DNA from: Cranoglanis bouderius
Taxonomy: Eukaryota; Chordata; Actinopteri; Siluriformes; Cranoglanididae
Direction: 5' to 3'
Length of the DNA stretch: 64,000 nucleotides
NCBI GenBank assembly: GCA_023630585.1
Contig: CM042548.1
Span: forward strand, 15,898,527 to 15,962,526
Positions 32,965-45,009 of this stretch are shown here, piece by piece. How positions within the stretch are numbered: position 1 is the stretch's first letter; each line of letters opens with the position of its first letter. The translations under genes were made by a program, and so were the position numbers. Below the pieces are notes generated by a model. That model worked only from the letters and a program-made list of their open reading frames with translations, was not told where the DNA came from and made no database searches.

Positions 32965-33330
32965 TCCTGTTCAAAAGTTTACACCCCCCTGGTCCTTAAT
33001 GTATTGTGTTGCCTTCTTGAGCATCAGTGAATGTTTGCACCTTTTGTAATAATTGTGTACGAGTCCTCAGTTGTCCTCAGTGTGAAAAAATAGATCTCAA
33101 CATCATATAGCCACTGTTGGAAAGGGGTCAAATATGCAGAAGCAAGAATATGGAAAAGCAAAGAATGTGCAGGACCTGGAGGATTTTTCTGAAGAACAGT
33201 GGGCAGTTTAACTGATCAGGACAAACAAGGGACTCATGAGCAACTATCACAAAACATAAAAACAGTCGTTGATCATCCAGGTATGAGCACTGTTGCTGCT
33301 ATAAAGACCAGAGTGCAAGAAAATGTGACC
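32965..33330 (+). repeat. Dispersed teleost repeat, truncated DNA-transposon-like
   Basis: 'caaaagtttacacccccctgg', 'cttcttgagcatcagtgaat', 'gaagaacagtgggcagttta' and 'gtcgttgatcatccagg' in this order match a repeat I recall from many fish genomes. The second terminus is not seen. Class uncertain. Confidence 0.55.
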
Positions 33331-35736
33331 ACAGTTTTAACAAGCATATCCGATTTTGCATAAGAAATGTTTTACAACTAAATTTCATCAGAAATCGAAC
33401 AAAATTCAACTACATTACCCTTGAATTCGTCCACAATTACACCTGTATCAGTCTAAAAAAAAAAAAAAAAAGGCAAAAATAAATCGGATCTGCTTGCTGC
33501 TCCTTGAAAAGTGCTTCACTTGTAACTCGATTGTGACTATATTGTAGAACTTAATAAATGAAAACAGTATGAGAAATATGACAGCAGATTTACTATCCTA
33601 ACATAATCATTATGCCATAATGTGAAATAAATGACTTATTGAAAGCTAATTTCAGACCAGGAGGCATCCTTTTATTGGCTCACGGGTCAAAGAGTCTGTT
33701 TGTCTCGAGCATTTCTTGCACCTACCCCATCTCTCGGAATGCTTCATTACTCAGTGAATTAGCATTCAGTCACAGCGACACCACGGTGAGCCTTAGTTCG
33801 GGCTGCAGATTATTTTTTATGCTTCTTTCATCTGATTCATATTAGGAACTCGACTGTTAGATAACACGATGTTATCACAGCTTCCTTTATATCTGCTGAG
33901 CTCTGAATGCCAATAGATAGCTGCACTAATAAACAAGAGGCAGTTTCTTCAAAAAATAAATAAATAAATAAATAAATAAAAATAAATAAATAAAATACAG
34001 GAAAAGGAAAAGATCTGTAAGAAATAGCAATACCAGGGCTGGGTGGTTGCCATTCATCTCTTTCCAAGACAAAATACGTAAAAGCAAAGGTCAGTGTTTT
34101 GGATTTTTTTTTTGATTTTTTTTTTATCTTTTTACTTTATTTGAAACCAGGAACAACAGCACCAACTGTGATCATACGTCAAAATACACACAATGCTAAA
34201 AAATATTAAGTTGTGGCTTATGTCTTTCTAGACCAGGCTATTGAGTTCATATCTAGTAATTACACTTTGTCAAACGTGACCTAGATTTAGCATTCACTGG
34301 GGCTAATTTATTTAATCCCACTTCGCTTGTTATCAGTATTGACTGAGAAGGTGCACATGAAATACAAGAGCATGTGTAAACACAAATAAGATGGATTGTT
34401 TGCTCAATCACTGATTTTTCAAAATAAGAAACTAGACATAAACAGACTGTCCAAACATTTTCCAGTCAACGTTTTGTCTGGTTTGAGCAAAGAAGCTTAA
34501 CCCCAAGATAACACACTGTCAGACCAGAGAATACACACAACATGTTTCTTCCCAGTTTTTCTAGTTTTGCTGTGGGTTCTGGTTTAGGCCACGCCAACTC
34601 CCGGTTTAAATCTGAATACAGATACAGAAATTTGGCACAGTAAACAGATAAACATAGTGGCATTAACAGCCCTTACAATATGTACGCATAATAGTTTCAT
34701 AATAACAACTCCAAGTTACACATAGGTAACAATAATTTTTCGGTCTCACATTCAATATCATGACCACTCATATCCAACACATATCCATAAAGAAACATGA
34801 ATTCAGCATGTGCTTCAGACTCTAACACTGTCAAGCTTTTTGAATTGGTTTGGCCAAGTTAGATTGGTAGGATTTGCACTTTTTCCATAAAGCAATGGTT
34901 TTGGTCTCGGTGCCAGCAGCAGCTCAGAGCTAAAGCACGCCAGATGCTGAAGCTGAGTTCGATTGCATCAGGCTGCTCGGCTGTGTTTAAAAACCAATAA
35001 TGTGCCAATTTCCCATATCTGATTAATGATTGTGATTTTTTTTTTTTCTGGGGGGGGGATGCATTGTAAACATGACATCTGATTTGCAGTTCTTGTATAA
35101 GAACAAGTTCCATTTGATTTGGAGAAAACTGAACCGAATACCGCAGGGAAAAAGAAACTCATTATCCAAACATTGCAATAAGGTGTGATATATTCATCTG
35201 ACACCAATTCATCCCCCAATAGATGAGCATCTCACTGTATATTCCCCAAGGACAGTGGTTAAGAAGTGAGAGAAGTTTAAAGGGCTTTTTCTTTCAGTGC
35301 CCCTCGCACAGCTTTCACCGAGAAAGTAATCTCATCTGCCTGGATAATCATTTGAGCTTCTGTCAGCCAGGAAATAACCCCGTGACCCGCCTGAGATTAA
35401 CATCACCTTGAATTATTAATTTTCTCTCTTTTCAAAGACCTGGCTCCGGAGGCAGCTCTTGAACGTCAGCCAGGGTGTTTGGACTGTCGCTGAGTCTGGG
35501 TCAACAGGCCGGTCAACCTCACGATGAAAAGAATATTAGTGCATTCGGAGGGAGCTGAGCAGCAGGAGTCGGAGCTGTAGTCAAGATCAGAACACTTTAA
35601 ACCTAATTGCCTTTCCCATATTAAGTTAATAAGCGACATAAAATTCATCAATGATTCACTTTTATTGAGTAATTAAAAGCTAGTTGTGAGCATAAGCTGC
35701 ATGGAAATCAATAAGCACTAATGGTGGAATAAAAAC
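33331..35736. other. Unique sequence with short simple repeats
   Basis: AATA repeat at 33957-33994 and short poly-A/T runs near 33458, 34103 and 35038. 33630-33850 and 35220-35680 are complex and candidate conserved non-coding elements; the latter ends with a homeodomain-type AT motif-rich stretch. No gene recognised. Confidence 0.33.
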
Positions 35737-35821
35737 AGAAGAAGAAGAAGAAGAAGAAGAAGAAGAAGAAGAAGAAGCAGAAGAAGAAGAAGAAGAAGAA
35801 GAAGAAGAAGAAGAAGAAGAA
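35737..35821. repeat. (GAA)n microsatellite, about 85 bp
   Basis: GAA/AAG units with one GCAG interruption; purine-only strand. Confidence 0.97.
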
Positions 35822-36161
<340 letters not shown>

Positions 36162-36254
36162 CAAAATTCAAGATACAAATATTCAAATAGAAATATAAAA
36201 ATGTATTAAATTATATTATATAATGTAAGGAATAAAACACTTGTTTAAATAATG

Positions 36255-36600
36255 TGTTTTTTGTTTTTTATCCATTTACAGTTACATTTAATGTTGTGGA
36301 ACATCTGCAAAACAGGTTAGTTCCTGTTATGACTTACTTTATAACAGCTATAAGGAGACAAATGCTGAAGACTCTCCTGTGTCAGAAATGTTACAGCTTG
36401 ACCACTGACTTTTACAAAGCGCTGACACTGGAGACTCATTCCAAAAAAATGTTAAAACAAACGTCTCAATATCAGTTTTTTAATTTGTTTATGTGGAGCG
36501 TCTACTTTACAATCACTGCGAATGAGATGTTACTATAGACATAATATAGATAAGTACTAAAGGTACGATAAAATATGCACACCTTTGCTGTTACAGTGTC
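36255..36600 (+). repeat. Dispersed family B copy 4
   Basis: 'tatccatttacagttacat', 'gttagttcctgttatgactt', 'gcgctgacactggagactc' and 'gagatgttactatag' in the standard order. The open frame of 94 codons across it is repeat-derived. Confidence 0.72.
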
Positions 36601-37099
36601 ATGCTTTAACGTAACAGTCAGGCTTTCATGTTGTTAGACCCTGCATGTGGCGTGTTTAGGAGATGTTGGAGAGCATTGAAAGTGTTTACGTTTGTGGAAT
36701 TTTTAAAGACGTTTATGCAGGTTCATGTCATGGACTAAAGTTCTAGGAATGCAGTCAAGACCAACTTTGCTTATAGGCTTATAAAATCCAACCTTCGTTT
36801 ACGTGGTCTGTTTGTCGAACCCAGTATTTGCCTCTGTTCAGGCTGCTGGCATTAATATGACTGCTGTTCATCTGTCTAATGTGAACTCACTGTTCTGTGC
36901 CAACTCAGCATTTCCTGTTTCATGTCCTCTCCAAATGCAAGGACAAATACAATTTAAAGTCACTGTAGCACTATGACTGTCATAACATGTTATAATATCT
37001 TATGCATGCCATGTCATGTCATAATATTTTATGTGTATATTCTTAGAGGCACCTATATATGATAACACTTAATGGTGGGGTTCATGATATCTACATACG
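36601..37099. other. Spacer, then the start of a family C region
   Basis: 36601-36960 is unique. 36970-37099 contains 'tgtcataacatg', 'aggcacctatatatg' and 'tctacatacgtcct', which continue as family C after the solo LTR. Confidence 0.45.
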
Positions 37100-37103
37100 T
37101 CCT

Positions 37104-38893
37104 TGTAACGTCTGAACGTATCAAACTGATTTCTAAATCAGCCTGGGTTTAGCAATGAAATTTCTCTGTCTCCTTGAGCTGTAAATCCCTATCTGTTTAA
37201 TGACCACTCTGGCCCCAGTTTGACCAGATACCTTTGGAATGCGAACGATCAACCTTCCCCCCTTCGTACACACACACACACACACACACACAAGCTACCC
37301 ACACGCGCACGCACACACAAGCTTACCTTACAAACACAATGGAAAAATCTCTCTCGAATGTAACGTGTAATTATATGTGATTATTCAATGCCTAAATAGT
37401 GTGATGTTATCTTGTTTACATATATTGTGTGTTTATGTGACCTAACCTTAATGATTTTAGATAGTCTTAACTTAGGATATTATTTTAAATGTCTGTAACC
37501 ATGTTTTTCTTGTAATATTCGTTACAAGTCCATCGAATTTGGTATGTAGTTAATCATCTTGCGATACCCTGATTTATTATGCATATCATATTGCAATGGG
37601 ATACATTATTTCATGCTTTCCCTTAATTTCATATATAATACGGTATAAACCGGCTCCTCTCTGGACATGCAAATTCGGGTCTGAGACCAGACAAAGAGAG
37701 TTCATCCCGACAACAAATCCAACTTCCTGATTGGCCCATAGCCCAAAGAGGCGTGTGTGTTGGTGTTGTCTTTAAAACAACACCACGCTTTGAAACTCTT
37801 CACTCTAGTCTTCAGAGTCTCTTCAGTCTCTCTTCACTCACTTCAACTTCTACGCTCCTTCCGGTTTCTCTCCCCCGGGGCCACGTGCCCCGGGAAGAGG
37901 AAGCCAGGATCTCTCTCTCCCGGACATAGGATGCAACCGCCTCATGGCTCACGCCTTTTTCAAATGGCACGATGAACCAGCGAACTCTACACGACCTCGC
38001 GCAAACTTTCAAACCGAAGCCGTGCAAGTATAGTTAATGGACCTATATCTGCGTTTAAGATTGTATCCCTGTTTACAGGAGATTTAAGTTCGTTGCTGGT
38101 TCTGAAAAAGGCTAATTAGTTGTGTTTTTGTCTGCCATTCCCTTTTATTTCATTACTTTCTCTGTATACCTTTTCTTTCCTTGTATATAGATGTACATAT
38201 GTATGTTTTGCTTAGAGTTAGTCGTGTGTATCCATAGTTACATCTAGTTATTAAAATCTATTATCCCACGCTTGATTTTCTCTGTTTTTGGTCACGTGAT
38301 AGAGTAAATTCTACGGTGCATAAGATCTCGGTTACCCACTCTAATTTTTAATAACAAACTTCGTGGTTAATCCTTCCTGGCCAGAAGTATAAACTCCGTC
38401 TTTAGAGTTCATAATTCCAAACTAGTCTACAGCTAATCCTAAAAGCTGATCTAGACCACATACATAGTCATAATTAATTATAATCCATTGTAGTTAATTA
38501 TCTATATGTATATGTGCACATACATGAATTCCCTTTCATGGCTGATGTATAGTTATAACTGGTCACAACACGCGTTGATTAGATATATAGATATATTTCA
38601 CGCCAGTCGACCTAATTCCTTATATAAATTGGAGAATACATTTAAAAGTGTTAAACATCTTTTAATGTGTTACATAAATTGTAACTGGCGGAGAATATTT
38701 TTAAACATTGCAGATTCATCCGAGTTACTACACATTCTGGTAGATAATGCGGGCATGCTTTAAAACTCGTCTCCTTTAAAAAGGTGCGTTGAATCCAAGC
38801 GTGCAATTCTGTTTTCGTTTTTCATGTTTAAAGTTGATCCATTACATTATTCTGGTGGAAAGGAATAATGCTAGTAATGACTGATTCGTTACA
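37104..38893 (+). mobile_element. Large solo LTR (1,790 bp), class uncertain
   Basis: Begins TGTAACG and ends CGTTACA. Flanked by TCCT on both sides (37100-37103 and 38894-38897), a 4-bp target duplication. Removing it joins 'ctacatacgtcct' to 'acatgacaactg', matching the related uninterrupted sequence at 60889-60908. TATA-like 'gtataaacc' at about 37642 and ATTAAA at 38250 suggest promoter and polyadenylation functions. No coding region lies within. A 4-bp duplication fits some retrovirus-like and some LTR retrotransposon groups; I do not assign one. Strand follows the TATA/ATTAAA order. Confidence 0.65.
37267..37292. repeat. (AC)n microsatellite inside the solo LTR
   Basis: Thirteen AC units, then a short ACGC stretch to about 37318. 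Confidence 0.9.
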
Positions 38894-39089
38894 TCCTACA
38901 TGACAACTGACATAACCCTTCACAGACATTTATAAATGCTTTCACCAACAGATGTCAGCTGACATAAAGCCTGCTTTTGCCAATTTTGATGTTGACATAA
39001 GATTTTATTATAAGCACTTTCTAGGTTGATGTTATGACACCTGACATAGGAGCTAACAACATATCTGTTATGTCCATATCACATAATGG

Positions 39090-39090
<1 letters not shown>

Positions 39091-39129
<39 letters not shown>

Positions 39130-39147
39130 AGTCATCATCATCATCAT
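39091..39147. repeat. (GAT)n then (CAT)n self-complementary microsatellite
   Basis: Twelve or so GAT units, the spacer AAG, then five TCA/CAT units. The two arms pair over about 15 bp with a very short loop. Confidence 0.9.
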
Positions 39148-39751
39148 ACCAAACCCTAACCCCAAAACAACTCTAGTTTAAAGCAAGACAAAAGATATAT
39201 AACCGTATCATCACAGTGTGATAATAATGAATTGGGTTTTCTCATAACTGTCATGGATGTGGAAGAAAAAAAGAAAAAGAAAAAAAAAACTGTTATAAAC
39301 TGTAAAATAAAATGCAATATACAGTACATAACTCATTGCAGTGGCATGGTATTATAAACAATACTTATGACAGCTAATGTGTGTTGGAATAAGCCTTTAT
39401 AATTTTTTTTACAGTATGTAAATTTATGTCCGTTGTCATGAAGGGTTATGGAGGTGTCATGCATGCCTTTGAGCACCAACTATAACACAACCTTATGCCA
39501 ACACTATCTGTGTTATTTGCGGTGTTGCGTCAGCTTGACATTAAAATTGACAAAAGTAGTATTTATGATGGATGACGTCCATTGGAATGAGCCTTTATTA
39601 ATATTTATGTAGGTTTATGTCAGGGTTATGTCAATGTTGTGTATCCTTTTGAGAACCACCCATAATACAACCTTATGTCAACAAAATGTGTGTTATTTAA
39701 GATACATCAGTCTGATATAAAACTGCCAAAAGCAAAAGATTTATATAGGTA

Positions 39752-40120
39752 CAGTGGGTATAGAAAATAACCCCCCCCCCCCCTTAAAATAATCATATTT
39801 TGTTGCTTTTCAGCCTGAGATGGACACAGTTTTTGTTTTATCCAGCTGTATTTACTCAGTGCAACTTTTAACATCCAAGTGAAAGACATAGCATCAACAT
39901 GTCAGAGAAAAAATATAAAAAATTAAAAAAACAGAATCACTGAGTTGGAAAAAGGATCACCCCCTCCTAAAATTGACTTGTAAACTCAATAAGGTGTAGT
40001 TAATCACCTTCTCAATGGCACACAAAGCCATTTGACTTTCAACTGTAATCAGTTGTGTTCATTTTGATTGGCTCAGCATGAAAAGAGCTTTCCCGGGGCT
40101 TGACATGGTGGCCTTTGTTG
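39752..40120 (+). mobile_element. Tc1-like left-end fragment
   Basis: Preceded by TA (39750-39751); begins CAGTGGGTATAGAAAATAAC, followed by a C14 run, then 'ttttgttgcttttcagcctg' and 'actcagtgcaacttttaac', which I recognise from fish Tc1-type termini. The transposase and right end are lost. The right boundary is approximate. Confidence 0.6.
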
Positions 40121-40375
40121 GAATAAATATTTATATTATAAATATTTATTTAGATTTATGTCAGTTGTTATGAAGGTTTATGCAGGTATCATATCTCTTT
40201 GAGCACCATTCTTAGCACAATGTTATGTCAACAAAATGTGTTATTTGAAGGGTTATGTCAGCTTGACATGATTCAGTGTTGGAACAAGCCTTCATGAATA
40301 TTTATGAAGGTTTATGTCAGTGTTGTGTAGGTGTTTCCCTGTGAACACCAACACCATGATAATGTTCTTTTTTTT

Positions 40376-41530
40376 TTCTTTTTTCTTTTACAGTGATTTC
40401 ATCTGGGATGAAAAATGGGCTGCTAACTCGATGGCAGTTAAATTGATGTTGTTATTTAAGTGAAATTTTGATTAATTTGTTGCTGTCCTTTTAACGTAAA
40501 CTAATGAACACAAACCCGCTGGAGCAAAGTCTGGAAAAATTCAACCGATCTTAAAACTGCAACGCTTTTGGGAAAGCACCTTGTTCAATAATTATGAAGA
40601 GCCAAACAGTGTATAGGTCCTTCTCTCATGCTGTATTGAAGGCTGAGAAGACAGAAAAAAAAGACCTGGAATTGTTGGTGGAAATGTCCGTTTTCCGAGT
40701 CAGGTCACACACATGAATGGAAAGTCCATCAAGAGGGATTAGAGTTCGTTAATATATTCACAGATTATTATTCTGTCTGAAAACCCTGGAGTGAAGAAGT
40801 ACAGGGAAAATGTGTGCGAATATTAAGCCAATAATAACTGGAACATTTTTTTTGAATGTCAGGTCATCTCTTCATCAAATGACTCAGCTGAGAGAGAGTG
40901 AGAAAAAAAATGAAAATAGTAACGAATTAGGGATCATTTGGCATGAAAATGATTGTATGGTTTAATGAAACATTTTAACGTTTCAATTTAATATCAAGAT
41001 AAATGATCTAAAATGGAATGAGAGAACTGCTCATATCCAGCCATGTGGATGTGGATAGAGTTTCTCTTCGGTTCTTACAGAAGACGAACGGTCTCTTCTG
41101 TCCAAGGGCAAATCCAGCTCTCAATAGGGGTCATTAGACATCATACAAAAGCCGGAGAAGGGGTTTCTGTGAGAATCCCGGTGAATAAACACACAGCGTT
41201 TCCCTCAGAGGCCACTGAACCCTGCATTTCTTAAGGTCAAGATCAGTTGATGGTGGCGAAGATCAGTTTAATTTTCAGTCAGCAGATGGAAACCTGGACG
41301 ACGGTTTCATCTCCGGCAGGGTTTCGACCTCTCAGTGCGCCCTAGCTCTGGCGATCACTATACTTTCGGCTCGAAGCCATTAGTACTTCATCACACGCAA
41401 TATGGGTTGAAGTGATTGGAAAAGTGGTATGGAGTAAAACACATCTCGGAGCCATCTCGCAACCTTACACCTGATCTATCTATCTAAAGTGATCTCATAT
41501 CCGCGAGGTAAGGAATAAAACACATGGTGG
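40376..41530. other. Unique sequence; candidate conserved island at about 40900-41480
   Basis: Complex DNA with no recognised gene. A 63-codon plus frame at 41043-41234 has no domain. Confidence 0.3.
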
Positions 41531-42295
41531 TGTGCTGTTATAGGAAAATAATCTTGGATGGTGTTATGTGGCCAGACGCGAAGCTACTCTTACCACTCCA
41601 ACATTGATTCTGTTCTAACAACAGCACATCCTGAAGTTTTTATTTTACTTATACCACAGCAATTTGTCGATATTTACCATTTTTATTTATTAAAGAATGA
41701 TATCATAGTTACTTGTGGAACAATTTAGTTCCTGTCATAGCCAGGGGTATAGCCAGACCCTATACAATGTGGTGGCCATGTTAGACACAATGACTTTACT
41801 GGGGTGGCAATCTAGGGTGGTGCAAAAATATTAATCCACATCCATAGAAAATTACACAATATGGCACCTCTTATCTGTATATGACCTGAGTAATCACCAA
41901 CAAACATCACACACCTAAGTAACATTTTGTTTGTCATTTAGCAAGCTACAAAAAAGCCATAGCTAACATAACATTGGGCTGCAGCATGTGAACAACGTTA
42001 TAAGTGTTACAAATTCAATGTCATATCATTAGCTAATGTAGCTAATAACAAACTGAAGAAATCAAATGAATATGTCTCCAAATAATGTGTTTGCTTTTGT
42101 GTTAGCTGGCTAACCTTACATGTTTGACGACAAAATGCATTTTTCAAATTGCCCAGTGATATTGTAGTGAGTGTTTTAATATAAACCCGTGACATGAATA
42201 ACTACTGGAACTACTCTAGTTGCTGTTATAAAAAAATGATCAACCATCTAACCAATCATGATTGCGAATTCAACAGTGTTGTGTTATAAATATGA
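41531..42295 (+). repeat. Dispersed family B copy 5, interrupted
   Basis: Starts 'gtgctgttataggaaaataa'; has 'tataccacagcaatttgtc' and 'tttagttcctgtcatag' up to 41753, and resumes with 'agttgctgttataaaaaaat' at about 42218. Between them lies about 450 bp beginning CAGGGGTATAGCCAG, perhaps a nested insertion with unclear ends. Confidence 0.6.
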
Positions 42296-43406
42296 ATAAA
42301 TTGCATGTTTCATACATTTCCTTCATACATGTGTCTGATAGAGGGATATTAAATTCATCTAGATCTTATAAACTATTACAGCAGTTCAGTTCAGCCCCAG
42401 CTAAATGCCTCATCCTGCTCAGGGACTCGCACAAGCTTTACGAAGATTACGCTGTACATGTATTAAGCAGCTTAATATTCCAGCGCGGGCCACAGTTAAA
42501 CTGTTGTTATTAGATCTGACTGAATGATAATGGAAGTGCTAATGCGATGACATGGGGGTTCGAGCGACGCAAAGGTTAGTGCTGGGGCAAATTTTTAATC
42601 AGCCTCAAATGTCAAGAGGCAAACCTGGAGTGCAGATGCGTATCCTGAAATTAGTATGCGACCCCGCTAAACATGGCCGTTTAAGGAGTCACAAGGAGAT
42701 CGGCTTCATCAAGACGCCATGCTAAGGAATCAAACTTTCTCTGAAAACAGGAAGACAAGGCATGAATCACGCAAGAGTAGCGATCAAGAATACATACAAA
42801 GCAGCAATTTCTTTTCGCGCTGATGAAATACGCGTCATGTTCAGCCTTTGCCTCTTTCACATAATTACAAAGGCGTGATTGGGTCATGATTGCAGAGACT
42901 CAAGGATATTTTGCATCTCGTGTGATCTGATATTCACTTGCAAACACTTTATTGCCACATGGAACAAAACCAAAGATCTTACATAAGCAACTGTCCCTGC
43001 AATGGGAATAATTAATATGTTATTACTCATTAATCAAGCCAAACTCTCTGAACGTGTCTGTTATAAAATATTTATTATATCTGGTATTGACTGGGAAATT
43101 GTCGCTGTGGCTAAATTCTGGAAAAACAGCCAAACATTATGGAAAAAATTTATTTGGGTTTAAACAAGAATGAGCTTTTCTGCCAATAACCTTCTCTGAC
43201 ATTACCATGTTTTTTAAGAAAACAAATATATTTTACCAAATATATTTGATATGGAAATGTTTTATTTAGGTTACTTTCTGATCTTTCCTTGTTGTCAAGT
43301 TCAATAAGGAGCCAGTTTAAGACGGAGCATTTTATTATTTGAACCAGAATGGATTATTTAAGGGGAATGTAATCAAAGTCAGCGACTTGAGTCCAAAAGC
43401 TTCATC
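42296..43406. other. Unique sequence, no gene seen
   Basis: 42540-42900 is complex; otherwise AT-rich. No coding motif. Confidence 0.4.
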
Positions 43407-43584
43407 AATATTTACACAGGGAAAGTTACATGTATTCAGAAATGGGTTTAGCACGTGCTTAAGTTGAGTTCCTAGATGCGCCATTCAGATTTTTAAAAAT
43501 ACCTGCGTGCGGTAATTTAAATTTATATGCCTCCAATGTTGCCAGATCTGTCTTGAGTAGAAACCTTAGAGTAGAAGCCATTCT
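43407..43584 (+). repeat. Dispersed family A copy, partial
   Basis: 'atatttacacagggaaagtt', 'gtattcagaaatgggttta' and 'aatgttgccagatctgtctt' in family A order. Confidence 0.65.
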
Positions 43585-43720
43585 TGTGTTTAAAGGATTA
43601 GGAGAATAGCCAGAGTGATTTGAGCTGACAAGAAGCCTATAATAACTGAAATAACCACTCTTGACAACCGTGGTGAGCAGAAAAGCATCTCAGGCCACAC
43701 AAAATGTCGAAACTTTAGAT
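43585..43720 (+). pseudogene. Tc1-like transposase scrap
   Basis: 'gctgacaagaagcctataat', 'aataaccactcttgacaacc' and 'gcagaaaagcatctcag' match a segment of the Tc1-type transposase gene also seen at 49135-49515. Too short to translate usefully. Confidence 0.55.
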
Positions 43721-45009
43721 GGATAGCTCAGTAACTGTAACTGACACATGACTCTTCAAACTCTGCTCTGTGTCTGCAAACTCTCTGTGTGTAACCTCTG
43801 AATAGTGCTTAAATCAGTAGTTATTCCTGAAGTCTGAATATTGAAATGTTCAATTTTGTTATAAAATTTTTGTTAAAATTCTACAACTTCTACAACATTC
43901 TGCAAATGACAAGCATATATCAGTTTAGGAAAACCTGTAGTTGTTTATAAGGTTTTCTCAGACCACCACACATTTGCTCTTAATGTAGTCTCACCTTAGA
44001 GAACACACACATACAGAGAAATCTATCTTTTACATCGATTTGAGATAAATACATAATTTCCTTCTCCAGTTGTCCAAGACAGAACGTTTGCAATGTTTTC
44101 CTTGGCCTTTCCTTGACTTTTTTTCTTTTTTTTTTTCTTTGCAATATTTAGTAGCCATACAGGCCTGAAAATGTGTTTATACACCATTTCACCATTTCTG
44201 CTGCAATTTGATTTAATTTACATCAAGCAAGAGGGCACTTCCTGGGCTACAATTAAAGGCGTGGATATTTACTTATGTTTAAAGTTACAAGGCTTCAACA
44301 GAGGCCCTTAAGCTTGACTATGAGGAGTGAACAGCTTCAGAAGCACCTTTCGGCGCATTTTAATCAAACCCCATGGGCAGGAAATTAGGACAGGTCTGGA
44401 CAGCATAGTTATTAAACATTAACCTCAGAGAGATTGGTTACTGTGAGAGGCCATGATGTTGCAACTCAGAATAGTCGTTACTCGGACCCCGAGTGAGAAA
44501 ATAAAGTGTTTTCTAAAGTATATACATCACTTGTGTGTCAGCAGTGGCAGAATTTAGATCGCAGTCATCATTAGCAAAGGCTTTTATTAATGCTAACGAT
44601 AGATTTATGCATAGTGTGCTTATCATCAGAACATGAATCAACCCAGATGTTATGGCATGTTATGATCATCCATCTTATTATGCATTCATTTGTGGATTGT
44701 TGTATGCACACAGCTTATTCCACAACCCTTCAGTGTACGTATTTATGACTTATTCTCGTATTTTATTTCAGTCCCCCAATACTGCCATGGTATAGACTAT
44801 AGCTCATTTCTTATTATTTTTCTTTTGGTGTCTTTGGTGTGAAAACAGGGAGAGAAAAGATGAATGATTTCAATAACTGTAGCAGACGTGGAAAGAAGTA
44901 TTTCGTATAAAGGAACCAGAGAGAGAGACAGGAGCTGTCTATCAGTGTTGGGATTATTACAAAGAAAAACAACAACAACAACAACAATAATATGTATGAC
45001 AATTGGGGG
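43721..45009. other. Unique sequence, no gene seen
   Basis: AT-rich, with an AAC run at about 44968-44986. Nothing recognised. Confidence 0.45.

Larger units (their letters stand above)
38894..40375 (+). repeat. Family C tandem array, about 190-bp units
   Basis: Units contain 'aagcctttat', 'tatgtaggtttatgtcag', 'tgagcaccaac', 'acaaccttatg' and 'cagcttgacat'. They start near 39390, 39585 and 40285, with one broken by a Tc1 fragment. An earlier, more diverged part runs from 38894. Confidence 0.7.

Noticed and set aside
37757..38027. Overlapping 71-72 codon frames on both strands near 37.8-38.0 kb
   Set aside because: They fall inside the large solo LTR, probably its transcribed leader; no protein motif.
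41753..42200. Insertion beginning CAGGGGTATAGCCAG inside family B
   Set aside because: No inverted partner or target duplication found, so it is only mentioned within the family B entry.
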